From Halobacterium salinarum DSM 3754 (GTDB lineage Archaea > Halobacteriota > Halobacteria > Halobacteriales > Halobacteriaceae): a DNA stretch of 64,000 nucleotides. The stretch's first letter is position 1; the number at the start of each line of letters is the position of its first letter. Below the pieces are notes generated by a model that saw nothing but the letters and a program-made list of their open reading frames with translations, had not been told where the DNA came from and did not search any database. Both the position numbers and the translations under genes were made by a program. Shown here one piece after another: positions 46,424 through 53,890 of this stretch. Location of the stretch: contig NZ_VRYN01000001.1 of the NCBI RefSeq assembly GCF_008124605.1, positions 902,711 through 966,710 of the forward strand, read 5' to 3'.

Positions 46424-47051
46424 CGATCTGCCGGGGATTGTCGTTCGTCCCGGGCTCAAACTGGAGGATGTGCGTGAGCAATTCGACGGCAATGAGCCCT
46501 ACGGCCGGGGGCGTGAAACTGCAGCGCCACGCGGCTACAACGCCGAGCGACTCGCCACTGCCCTCGTTAGCGAGACTGCGCGCTTCGAGAAGTGGTCGCC
46601 AGGCCCCTGGGTGGATGCGTTCGTTCCGAGTCCATCCGGAATCAGTTGCTATCTTGAGGTCAAAACCACAATCGACCAGTATCCATCCCAAACCCCCGGA
46701 CGGTTCCGGATCTGGGGACCACACCACCACCGGTTGCTTGCCAGCGCAGACGTCTACGAAGACACCAACCGCCTCCATCTATACCTCTTCGTCGTCTACA
46801 CCATCGACTCGGGAATCGAGCGAGAAATCGGGAAACTAGTCGTCCCCGCCATCCGTGTTGATGACCACATCGATACCTGGGCGCTGACCGACCACGACAC
46901 GATGGGCGAACAACTCACCTACACCATCTCCTGGCGTGCTCTCTTGGACGCACTTGGCGTCTCGCACACGGCGTTCATCAACACGGACACTACCGATCTG
47001 ACGGTTGACTCAGAGAACCTGCAGCGAGCCCGAAAACACACTGAGGCTTGA
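46416..47051 (+). CDS. Putative PD-(D/E)XK-type nuclease
   Basis: About 211 residues. GYNAERLATALVSETARFEK gives a helix, then WVDAFVPSPSGISCYLEVKTTI gives a D-(about 13)-E-X-K core (Asp in WVDAF, Glu and Lys in LEVK), quoted here as WVDAFVPSP and CYLEVKTTI. This is the restriction-endonuclease-fold pattern seen in Holliday-junction resolvases and type II enzymes. The rest is beta-rich without named motifs. The ATG at 46,416 overlaps the wHTH gene. A short defence or repair operon is possible; no methyltransferase is nearby. Medium confidence in fold, low in role. Confidence 0.72.
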   Translation: MSDDLPGIVVRPGLKLEDVREQFDGNEPYGRGRETAAPRGYNAERLATALVSETARFEKWSPGPWVDAFVPSPSGISCYLEVKTTIDQYPSQTPGRFRIWGPHHHRLLASADVYEDTNRLHLYLFVVYTIDSGIEREIGKLVVPAIRVDDHIDTWALTDHDTMGEQLTYTISWRALLDALGVSHTAFINTDTTDLTVDSENLQRARKHTEA

Positions 47052-47077
47052 TCCCCCAACAGATGCAGCTCTGGGGT

Positions 47078-47127
47078 GTGAACCGCCTCGGGGTCAAGCC
47101 CCGAGGCACTCGCCTTGCTTATCTGTA
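47078..47127 (+). repeat. Hairpin repeat R, copy 3 (short form)
   Basis: GTGAACCGCCTCGGGGTCAAG then CCCCGAGGCACTCG, so CCTCGGGG/CCCCGAGG pair around TCAAG. It ends ATCTGTAGA. It joins the tail of the nuclease operon to the broken vapC. Confidence 0.8.
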
Positions 47128-47229
47128 GATTTCACCCTCGTGTTCGGTGGCCACTGTCGCTGCTCGTTCCTGGAGCCAATCGGTGTCCTTGACGAGTGCG
47201 ATGAAAAAGTCCGTGTCAGCGTAGGGCAT
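47119..47229 (-). pseudogene. vapC: Truncated vapC (PIN-domain toxin)
   Basis: The minus strand encodes MPYADTDFFIALVKDTDWLQ, the N terminus of a PIN ribonuclease with its first catalytic Asp pair, and then breaks off at residue 36 with a stop inside repeat copy 3. Only about a quarter of a normal VapC remains. Its ATG overlaps the antitoxin stop by one base (TAATG), the original operon layout. Confidence 0.88.
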
Positions 47230-47489
47230 TAGTTCTGTGCCTCTGTGACCTCCTCGATGGCGTGTTCACGTGCGTCGTCGCGTGCCGCTTGTTTGATCTC
47301 TGCGATCGATCTCCCGTCGAAGGCATCACCGATAGCATCGCGGAGCCCCTCGAGGGGGTCGTCTTTGAGCGGGAGTAGCTCAACCCGGTCGTCGAGTTCG
47401 ACGATACGATATCGGTCCCCGTACTTTTCGCGAATCTCGTGTGGAATGACGATCCGCCCACGATCGTCCGCCTTGGCTGTCTTACTCAC
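47229..47489 (-). CDS. vapB: AbrB/SpoVT-type antitoxin (VapB)
   Basis: About 86 residues. Begins VSKTAKADDRGRIVIPHEIR, the swapped-hairpin AbrB DNA-binding domain, followed by a toxin-binding tail rich in Asp, Arg and Glu. The GTG at 47,489 is preferred to the frame opening at 47,531 because a TATA element at 47,513-47,524 would place the transcript start at about the GTG. The gene is intact while its toxin is broken, so it is an orphan antitoxin and may now act only as a regulator. Confidence 0.9.
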   Translation of the reverse strand: MSKTAKADDRGRIVIPHEIREKYGDRYRIVELDDRVELLPLKDDPLEGLRDAIGDAFDGRSIAEIKQAARDDAREHAIEEVTEAQN

Positions 47490-47512
47490 GCTACCACGTC
47501 CTACACAGGGAA

Positions 47513-47524
47513 CACATAAAATAC
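47513..47524 (-). promoter_or_regulatory. TATA element of vapB
   Basis: Minus-strand GTATTTTATGTG. Its centre is about 28 bases from the GTG at 47,489, indicating a leaderless message and deciding that start. Confidence 0.6.
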
Positions 47525-47632
47525 CGTTCACGAGAAGGGATGCTCTCCCCCGGATGGCGGTGCGGGTGACGAAACCAGCGTATCGACGACCGCCTTGAAC
47601 GCCACGGAATGCGCGGAGCCGACCCCGCCATT

Positions 47633-47649
47633 TACTTAAAGTTTAAGTA
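47633..47649 (+). promoter_or_regulatory. Perfect palindrome at the promoter of the wHTH-NTase gene
   Basis: TACTTAAAGTTTAAGTA is a 17-bp palindrome with a single central base. It contains the TTTAAG/CTTAAA cores that would act as the TATA box, with the ATG 24 bases after its end. Binding of the encoded wHTH here would shut off the gene; this is inference. Confidence 0.6.
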
Positions 47650-47672
47650 GATACCAGAACGATACAGTAGTT

Positions 47673-48362
47673 ATGCAAAACAATTCGAATACGATTGTCT
47701 CGGGGATGACGATCACGCTCGATATCCCTGCTCCTGCGGCGGGATTATTCAGGAGTGAGGCAGTACACGACATCCTCTCTTTTCTGGCCCGGTATCACAC
47801 CGACGAGTTCTCGATCACAGAGCTGACGGACGCTGTTGCGTATTCTCAGCCAACGATCTCGAAGAACGTCGATACGCTGGCTCGCAACGACCTCGTCGTC
47901 GACCGACGAGAGGGAGCCGCGCGACTGGTTTGTATCAACGGAGGCCGTCTGTCTCGTCCGGATGATCCGGTCCTCCAGATTCCCCAGGCAGCGTTCCATC
48001 GGCCAGTTCGAACAGCTATCGACGAGCTCGTCACTGGCCTCGAGGACGTGCTCGGGATTGTGCTCTACGGAAGTGTCGCGCAGGGGACGGCTGATCGGCG
48101 GAGTGACATCGACCTCTGGGTGCTCGTCGCGGACGACCGAGCCCCGAACCAGCGGGCCGCGAACGAGGTGAGACAAGACCTGGAAGCCCACCGGTTCGAC
48201 GGTGACCGCTACGAGTTCCATATCGACGTTGAGGCCCTCTCGGCTGTTCCAACCTACAGCGAGGACTTACAGGAGGTCCTACGCGGGGGGCTCGTCGTTT
48301 ACGGGACTGAGAAGTTCGAGACTGTTCGGAATATGGTGTTCCACGGCGATCTCAATGGGTGA
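47673..48362 (+). CDS. wHTH-nucleotidyltransferase protein (MNT-like)
   Basis: Protein of 229 residues. Residues about 30-85 make a wHTH (ILSFLARYHTDEFSITELTD, then YSQPTISKNVDTLARNDLVV). Residues about 115-190 make a minimal nucleotidyltransferase with the full motif YGSVAQGTADRRSDIDLWV (GS-x-AxGxxxxxSDID). No HEPN toxin gene follows; the 3-prime end runs into a TnpB remnant four bases into its stop. Family knowledge: MNT proteins are antitoxins that AMPylate HEPN toxins. Here the fused wHTH suggests autoregulation through the palindrome upstream. A partner may have been lost, or the protein acts alone. Confidence 0.85.
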   Translation: MQNNSNTIVSGMTITLDIPAPAAGLFRSEAVHDILSFLARYHTDEFSITELTDAVAYSQPTISKNVDTLARNDLVVDRREGAARLVCINGGRLSRPDDPVLQIPQAAFHRPVRTAIDELVTGLEDVLGIVLYGSVAQGTADRRSDIDLWVLVADDRAPNQRAANEVRQDLEAHRFDGDRYEFHIDVEALSAVPTYSEDLQEVLRGGLVVYGTEKFETVRNMVFHGDLNG

Positions 48363-48679
48363 AACAAGTCGGGTCGGCGTACACATCAAAGCGGTGCGCC
48401 GAATGTGGGTTTACGGCAGACGAGAATCGTCCGACTCGCAACGACTTCCGGTGCGTGAAGTGCGAGTCGGAGGCGAACGCGGACTACAATGCGGCAAAGA
48501 ACATTGGGATGCGGTATGTCCGTCGGGGCCAACAGTCGTCTCGGCGGACGGGCAACAGTCAGCTCGTCCTAAAATCTGGAACGGTGACGCAGAACGCCGG
48601 ATTTACCGGCTACCCCGATGGGTTCGAGGCCGAGTTCACGGACAAGCCCCACCCTCCACGAGCGAACCCGTCAGGGTGA
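48359..48679 (+). pseudogene. C-terminal fragment of an IS1341-type TnpB
   Basis: Only the zinc-finger and last RuvC part remains: SKRCAECGFTADENRPTRND, FRCVKCESEANADYNAAKNIG. Catalytic motifs I and II are absent. A right-end-like hairpin region follows (CCCACCCTCC... GGGTGAGCG, about 48,648-48,685). It abuts the NTase gene, overlapping its stop by four bases, so an ancestral element was cut here. Confidence 0.85.
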
Positions 48680-48785
48680 GCGAAGTAGGGTAGGGTAGTT
48701 GACGTTACCGTCTCCGCCCTGTAGGTCGGAGCTGTCGGTAGACTCCTGTTTTGGCTGATTTTCCTGGGTGGTACTCGGGTAGCTG

Positions 48786-49106
48786 TCACGATTGGGTGTG
48801 GGGTTGGTGGGTGAGACCAACTGATAGGATGTGGAAGATGGGGTGGAACGATGGTCCGGGCGAAACTCCGTCCTGAGAGATATGGATTGCGTCAAAGCCC
48901 TCAAGGCAGTCTAAGTGGGTTCGCCGGAGACTTGTTCGGACTCGCTTTGTCTGCGTGGTCGTTGGATTCTCGAACTCGAAGGCTGCAATGGATTCAGCGA
49001 GGTCCCGCACTGGGATTGGGGTTCGTGGACTGAACGCGAGCACGCCGAGCACCCATCGGCGTCGACGATTCGCGAGCACATCAAAGACGGTCCAGGTATC
49101 ACTCAT
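48786..49106 (-). CDS. Small wHTH protein, DUF7344-like
   Basis: About 106 residues. TWTVFDVLANRRRRWVLGVL, DLAESIAAFEFENP, and RVRTSLRRTHLDCLEG follow the haloarchaeal DUF7344 pattern (LANRRRR ... LAxxxA ... THLPxL) as I remember it. The last 25 residues after HLDCLEG do not look conserved, so the 3-prime end may be frameshifted. Two ATGs are adjacent (49,106 and 49,109). Probably a transcription factor; partner unknown. Confidence 0.65.
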   Translation of the reverse strand: MSDTWTVFDVLANRRRRWVLGVLAFSPRTPIPVRDLAESIAAFEFENPTTTQTKRVRTSLRRTHLDCLEGFDAIHISQDGVSPGPSFHPIFHILSVGLTHQPHTQS

Positions 49107-49364
49107 CATCCCGGCCTCCAGGCCGTGATCCTGCTACTCGATACAGTCCGTAGAACACTGGTTCTCACTGGATACTTCCTCCACCACTCCTGGGGAGAGA
49201 AAAATCAGTCCACGACACATCCTTCTCCAGACGTGGTCTCTCCCTCGAGGGGGATATTTCGAATCGGCAGGATTGACCTGCGCGACCGACACCGAGTGGG
49301 AGTCCGTCACGCAGAGAAGCGGAAACGCACTCGCGCTCCATCGGGTGCGGCGGCGTGGTATCGT

Positions 49365-49832
49365 TCAGTCTTGGTCCTCGTGGTCATCCTCGGTTTCCCG
49401 GCCTGCAGTGGTCTCCTGGTTGTCGGTAGGCCAGTCGTCGCGTTCGTATTCGAGGTATTTGGTGCTCTCGGGGGTGCCATCGTCGTCGCCGAACTGCTGG
49501 GTGGCTTCCTCGCGAGTGAGCCGGGGGCCTTCGTAGTACTCGTGGTAGTGTTGATTCCAGGCATGGCGATGCTCGAGTGGGAGTTGGCGGTGCCACAGCC
49601 GGTAGGGTGGCTCGTCGACGCGGTGGATGTGGACGTGACAGCTCTGACAGAGCGGGATGAGGTTCTCGACGCGGTCGTCGGTGTCGTCGCCGTTGACGTG
49701 ATGGAACGAGAGTCTCGCTTGCGTTCGTGAGCCGAAGTCCGTTTCGAGCCATTCCTCCGGCCGACGCCCACAGACCACACAGGCTTTCCCCCAGCGCTCG
49801 AAGACCGCTTCTACGAGTGACTTCGACACCAT
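49365..49832 (-). CDS. HNH endonuclease-domain protein
   Basis: About 155 residues. CVVCGRRPEEW, then LSFHHVNGDDTDDRVENLIP and LCQSCHVHIH make a complete HNH nuclease: two zinc-binding Cys pairs and the catalytic HH and N residues. The C-terminal 50 residues are acidic and low in complexity. The ATG at 49,832 (MVSKSLVEAVFERWGK) is preferred over a GTG three codons upstream. A fragment of a similar gene is at 57,007. Stand-alone HNH proteins occur in viruses, plasmids and defence islands, so the role is open. Confidence 0.88.
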   Translation of the reverse strand: MVSKSLVEAVFERWGKACVVCGRRPEEWLETDFGSRTQARLSFHHVNGDDTDDRVENLIPLCQSCHVHIHRVDEPPYRLWHRQLPLEHRHAWNQHYHEYYEGPRLTREEATQQFGDDDGTPESTKYLEYERDDWPTDNQETTAGRETEDDHEDQD

Positions 49833-50242
49833 CAGACACACACCCCACGGCGTCGACGACCGGTGGTTTGCGGACGCACGAACCGCCTCCGGAAGGAGGC
49901 TGATTGGCGCGCACTCATCAGCACATCCTCCGTTCCGCTAGTGGACGAGGTCGTGCGTTGCCGCAGTGGGACGCGGATACCTCGGTGCTGTTGGTCGGCG
50001 AAATGATGCATCGACTGACTGTTCGCTGGCTGGTGGTTGGTTGCATTGTGTTGGGTTCGGGGCTGCTGGCAGCACCGCCAGAACCTCCACTGGCCGAGGT
50101 GTGGACCGCTGGCGGCAAACTGGCTATACAGGACGCTTTCTTGGTGCATATGGACTCGATGAAACGGTCGTCTGGATAGCGTGACGACGTGGTTCGAAGA
50201 CGTGACTGGTTGGCCGTCCGATTCACTACGAGGTGTGTCTGG
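49833..50242. other. Intergenic stretch without a supported gene
   Basis: About 410 bases. Open frames exist on both strands but show no family similarity and overlap one another. The segment CCTCCGGAAGGAGG (about 49,891-49,904) is a short palindrome. I see nothing else to call. Confidence 0.5.
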
Positions 50243-50527
50243 TTAGGCTGGGCGTGTCCAGTGGTCGACGTTGCCGACGGTGTCTTGGCCGACGAGCCGC
50301 CACTGCTGGTCGCGCCAGGTCTCCTCGATGCGCTGCCACTGGGTGTCGTTGCTGGGGTGGGGGACGAATCGGATACGGCGGCGTGTCCCTGATTGGGTGG
50401 TGAATTCGACAATCTGCTCACAGCGAGTGCCTGGCGTCATTGGTTGGGTGGGTGTCGCAGTACTCTGTGGTGTGGTACAACTGGCTGACGCGGATTCGTC
50501 CGCGCGTTCAGTACTTCTCGTAGGCAT
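50243..50527 (-). CDS. Small conserved haloarchaeal protein of unknown function
   Basis: About 94 residues. The conserved core is TPGTRCEQIVEFTTQSGTRR, IRFVPHPSNDTQWQRIEETW, and QQWRLVGQDTVGNVD. A second, broken copy lies at 38,903-39,105, which supports this as a real gene, since the reading frame is preserved between them. The ATG at 50,527 covers the whole region shared with the copy (SCTTPQSTATPTQP before MTPG). No motif that I recognise. The preceding frame is open but not conserved. Confidence 0.7.
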   Translation of the reverse strand: MPTRSTERADESASASCTTPQSTATPTQPMTPGTRCEQIVEFTTQSGTRRRIRFVPHPSNDTQWQRIEETWRDQQWRLVGQDTVGNVDHWTRPA

Positions 50528-51583
50528 TCTACTCACGGGGGCACGCTCAACACGCACCCTCCACCCCTCTCGGGGGAATACAAACCAATCCAGCACCCCC
50601 ACCCCACAGACAATCCCGAGACACCGCCTGTGGCCATCAACCTGTTTCGGGGTGGGATACAACTTGACTGGTCGGGCGTTGCGTGACTATGAGTCACGGT
50701 ATCGAGCGTACGATCATGCCCCTACTCTCAGAGGGGTCAGAACCCAGTTCTCTTGGCTCCCCCTGGGAGGGAGTGCGACTTCAGGTCCAGTTCGATTTGG
50801 GGTGGCTTTGATACACCATTCCGGGATGGTGTAGGAATCTCGGTGGATGGTGTGTAGAATCACGCCGGCATTCCACACCAGATCGGGGGGCGTGACTCGG
50901 GGTACACCATTGCGGCCCGAGTAGTTAATAAGAATAAGAAGAAGGGGGGGAGTGGTTGTGCTGGGGAGGGGGGTGTGAGTATCGGGTGGTGGTTGTGGAG
51001 AATTTGAGGTGGGTGGTTGAGGCGGTAGCGTGGGGTGGGTGTTACTGGTTGTCTGGGGGTGGGTGCTCAGATGGATTTGAGGAAATCTTGGGTTGGGGTT
51101 CCTGTTGGGGTAGTTGGGGGGTGCCCGTGCGGGCGATTTCTTAACAGATTGTTTTCATTTTCTTTCGTATGTTTGTGTGTTTGTGTTCGAGTGTTGGTGG
51201 GTGTATTGGTGCGTTGTGGTTGGTGGGGTTATTGTTATTATTTACTCGGGATTTGGTGGTGTGGGCGTATCGCTGTCTGGTGGTTTGGTGTGTTGTGGTG
51301 TGTGGGGTCTGCGGTGGTGTATTGGATGGTGTAGGGGGTGGTGTAGAGCGCGACCCGACCAATATATGGATTTTAGTTGATGTTTTGAATGGGTGGGTGT
51401 GTCCGGGTGTATCGTGGTGGTGGTTTTGGTGGACGTGACTGCTGGAACTAGGGGGTGTCCTTGGGGGTGGTTCAGTGCTCGGGTCGGCGATCGGGTGTGT
51501 TCGGTGCGGAGGATGCTGGTGGTGGTTGGGGTTGTGGTTGGAATGTTCGGGGAGGATGTCTCGGGCTTCAGGGTGGGGGGCTG
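50528..51583. other. Long non-coding region, strongly G+T-rich on the plus strand
   Basis: No supported gene in about 1,050 bases. From about 50,940 to 51,580 the plus strand is nearly free of C, with long G and GT tracts. The same strand bias is seen in the two genes that follow. The left part carries palindromes CGTGACT/AGTCACG (50,682-50,698) and TACACCAT/ATGGTGTA (50,812-50,833) and more TACACCAT-like motifs. It may be the 3-prime region of the leftward operon, decayed coding DNA, or a regulatory or replication region. Confidence 0.6.
50812..50833. repeat. Inverted repeat and scattered TACACCAT motifs
   Basis: TACACCAT (50,812-50,819), spacer TCCGGG, ATGGTGTA (50,826-50,833). Further single motifs: ATGGTGTG near 50,847, TACACCAT near 50,903, ATGGTGTA near 51,325. 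Possible protein-binding sites. Confidence 0.5.
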
Positions 51584-53890
51584 TCAGTCGTGTGTTGTGG
51601 TGTCGTCCGGGTCGGGGAAGGATGGGAGGTGTGGGGTGAGGCCAGGGGTGTAGTGCCAGGTGCGGTTGAGGAGTTTGCGCTCACGGCTGTCGGTGTCAGA
51701 GGCGTCGAATTGGTTGTCGAGGTCGCGGGCGAACCAGGAGTCCCCGGCTGTGTCGAGGTCGGTTTGGTGGTCGTGCCAGGCGTAGAATTCCTCGCGGACG
51801 GCAGGGATGAACAGTGATTCACTGTCGGCCTGGCGGGTGTGGCTGTTGATGAAGGTGTCGCGGGCGGCTTTGGTTCGCTTCCCGGATTTGGTCATGTGTT
51901 CACGCGCCCACATGGGTTGTTTGCGGTAGCGTTTGAGTTGGTTAGCGGTGTCGTCATGGTAGCGGATTTCGATGTGGTCGAGGTACGTGGTCTGGGTGGG
52001 GATGAAGGGGGCTTTGAGCTCGCTGAACTCCTTGTGGAGGGCTTTGATTGTTGGGTAGGTGGCGATGTGTTCGCCGGTGGCGTCCGTGACGATGTACTCG
52101 CCGCCCTGTTTGCGGTAGCGTGGCGTCGGGTAGGTGAGTTCGTGGAGTGGTGTTTCGGCGTGGCAGCTGACGTCCGGGTGGTCGTCGAGTGAGAGCGTGA
52201 GTTGGTCGCCGGTGAGATACCAGATTGCTGCACTGGCGTCTTGGGGGAGGAGGTAGGTGATGTCGCCGTCTTCGGTGGTGAGTGAGTCTGAGAGCGTGTA
52301 GAGGATGACGCCGCGTGCTGTGCTGTCGCGGTAGGGTTGGCTGGCGATGTTGAGTTTGTTGCTGCAGAGGTTGTTGTCTTCGGTGACGACGACGACGCGG
52401 TAGTCGTAGTGGCTGGCGCGTTCGAGGTTTTTCAAGTAGGCAGCGGGGTTGGAGTCATTGATTTCGGCTTCGAAGCCGGTGATGGTGTCGTTCTTTTCGG
52501 CGAGGATGTCGGGCTGGGAGTCACCCGGGAAGTATGGCTGCGTGGTGGGGTCGGGGTTGGTGAGGTCAGCGTCGATGGTGTCCTGGTCGACGGCGAGGAT
52601 GGTGTAGCCTTGTTGGACGAGGAAGTTGATGATCGCGTTGACGAGCGCGCGGTGGGGTTTGGATTCGGACTGCGTGGTGTCGGTGGGATGATCAGCGTTG
52701 ACGGTGGTGGTGCCGAGACGCTGGGGGGTTGAGGACGTGGTTGGGATGTGGGTGGTTGAGAATGATGGGCAGTCGGTGACGGCGGTGCGTTCCCAGGGAG
52801 AGTATTTGTAGTAGGCGGGGATGATGCCGGCGAGGTGGTGGACCGCGTCGCCGTGCAGCGGGATGCGTGCGTAGCAGTTGAAGTGGCGTTTGTAGCGCTC
52901 GTCGGCGGTGAATGATGCTGCGAGGAGGTTGTTGTACTCGCGGAAGGTGGCGAGTTCCTCGATGGGGAACGGGTGGTGCCGGAGGTAGATTGGGCGGCCG
53001 TTGATGCGGTAGCGCGTGCTGTTGGCGTTGTCGCGGACGTTTGTGAACCGTCGGATGGGGAGGTCGAAGTTGCTGGTGGTGTTCTGGTCGCGGAAGTACG
53101 TTGAGATACAGTACTGGTAGGGGGACGCGAGGTGTGCATCGAGGTCGTCGTCGGTGGCGACGCCGTATTCTTCGTCGAAGACGGCGAGACGGACGGTGGC
53201 GGTGTATTCCGCGTCGCTTTGGTTGGAGCCACGCTGGATGAGGAGCTGGTAGATGTGGGGGATGTTCTGGGTGATGAGTTCGTTGAGGAGTTTGATTGCG
53301 CGGAGGAATTCGGCGCCTTCCGTGGAGTCGATGGAGTGGTCCGCGTAGACGAGCAGGCGGCTGGTCGGCACCGGGAGGTCTGCGAGCGGGGAGAGATCGA
53401 GGTTGCCGACCTGGTAGTCGATCTCCGGGCAGTGTTCCTCGAGTGGGTTCGTGATGGCGTTCGTGGCGGTCTTGGTGGCGGTGTTTGCGTCTTCGTCCGG
53501 GATGTCGGGGGCGTCGAACGTGGATTGGTCGGGGTCAGTTGCCTTGATGGCGTCCGTGTTGGTGTCCGCGTCGGTCCGGGACGTGTCGTGGGCGCAGAGG
53601 TAGTGTTCCTGCTGGGCGACTCCGGCCTCGTCATCTGGGTTGTCCCCGGGCATCGTGAGAAACTCCAGGGTGTCGAGTGGGGTTGACTTGGCGAGCGCGT
53701 CGGCGAAGACGTCCTCGAGCGGGAGGAAGACCTCGAGTTGGGTCTCCGAGTCAATCCGGCCGGGGAGGATCACGCGCACTGCGTTATGACGGGTCGGTCC
53801 GGGCGATGTGTCCTCGTCGTCGTCATCGGTGGTGGTCGTGGTGGTCGGAGGCTCTGCATCTCGGGTCGTGTGCGTGGAGTTAGTTGCCAT
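51584..53890 (-). CDS. Large unrecognised protein with a possible PD-(D/E)XK-like core
   Basis: About 768 residues. It starts with a Thr/Asp low-complexity stretch. Residues about 200-330 include HIYQLLIQRG, a segment also seen in the upstream protein (LVYQLLIRP). Around residues 470-550, ALVNAIINFLVQQGYTI, then SQPDILAE, ITGFEAEIND and YRVVVVTED follow the order of a restriction-fold nuclease with E-X-E in place of E-X-K. The C terminus has GEHIATYPTIKAL, AARDTFINSHT and VREEFYAWHD, which align with the upstream protein and loosely recall the C-terminal domain of D5-type primase-helicases. No Walker A motif. The sense strand is C+A-rich. The ATG at 53,890 overlaps the upstream gene by 11 bases. 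Function unknown. Confidence 0.75.
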   Translation of the reverse strand: MATNSTHTTRDAEPPTTTTTTDDDDEDTSPGPTRHNAVRVILPGRIDSETQLEVFLPLEDVFADALAKSTPLDTLEFLTMPGDNPDDEAGVAQQEHYLCAHDTSRTDADTNTDAIKATDPDQSTFDAPDIPDEDANTATKTATNAITNPLEEHCPEIDYQVGNLDLSPLADLPVPTSRLLVYADHSIDSTEGAEFLRAIKLLNELITQNIPHIYQLLIQRGSNQSDAEYTATVRLAVFDEEYGVATDDDLDAHLASPYQYCISTYFRDQNTTSNFDLPIRRFTNVRDNANSTRYRINGRPIYLRHHPFPIEELATFREYNNLLAASFTADERYKRHFNCYARIPLHGDAVHHLAGIIPAYYKYSPWERTAVTDCPSFSTTHIPTTSSTPQRLGTTTVNADHPTDTTQSESKPHRALVNAIINFLVQQGYTILAVDQDTIDADLTNPDPTTQPYFPGDSQPDILAEKNDTITGFEAEINDSNPAAYLKNLERASHYDYRVVVVTEDNNLCSNKLNIASQPYRDSTARGVILYTLSDSLTTEDGDITYLLPQDASAAIWYLTGDQLTLSLDDHPDVSCHAETPLHELTYPTPRYRKQGGEYIVTDATGEHIATYPTIKALHKEFSELKAPFIPTQTTYLDHIEIRYHDDTANQLKRYRKQPMWAREHMTKSGKRTKAARDTFINSHTRQADSESLFIPAVREEFYAWHDHQTDLDTAGDSWFARDLDNQFDASDTDSRERKLLNRTWHYTPGLTPHLPSFPDPDDTTTHD

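Noticed and set aside
49904..50179. Plus-strand ORF with a hydrophobic stretch
   Set aside because: One apparent membrane helix but no homology, no promoter and an overlapping equal-length minus frame; left as unannotated.
50940..51580. GT-rich tract as a CRISPR array or telomere-like repeat
   Set aside because: No regular repeat unit or spacer spacing; only compositional bias.
51035..51817. Several Gly/Val/Cys-rich plus-strand ORFs
   Set aside because: They reflect the G+T-rich strand bias and not real coding; translations are low in complexity.
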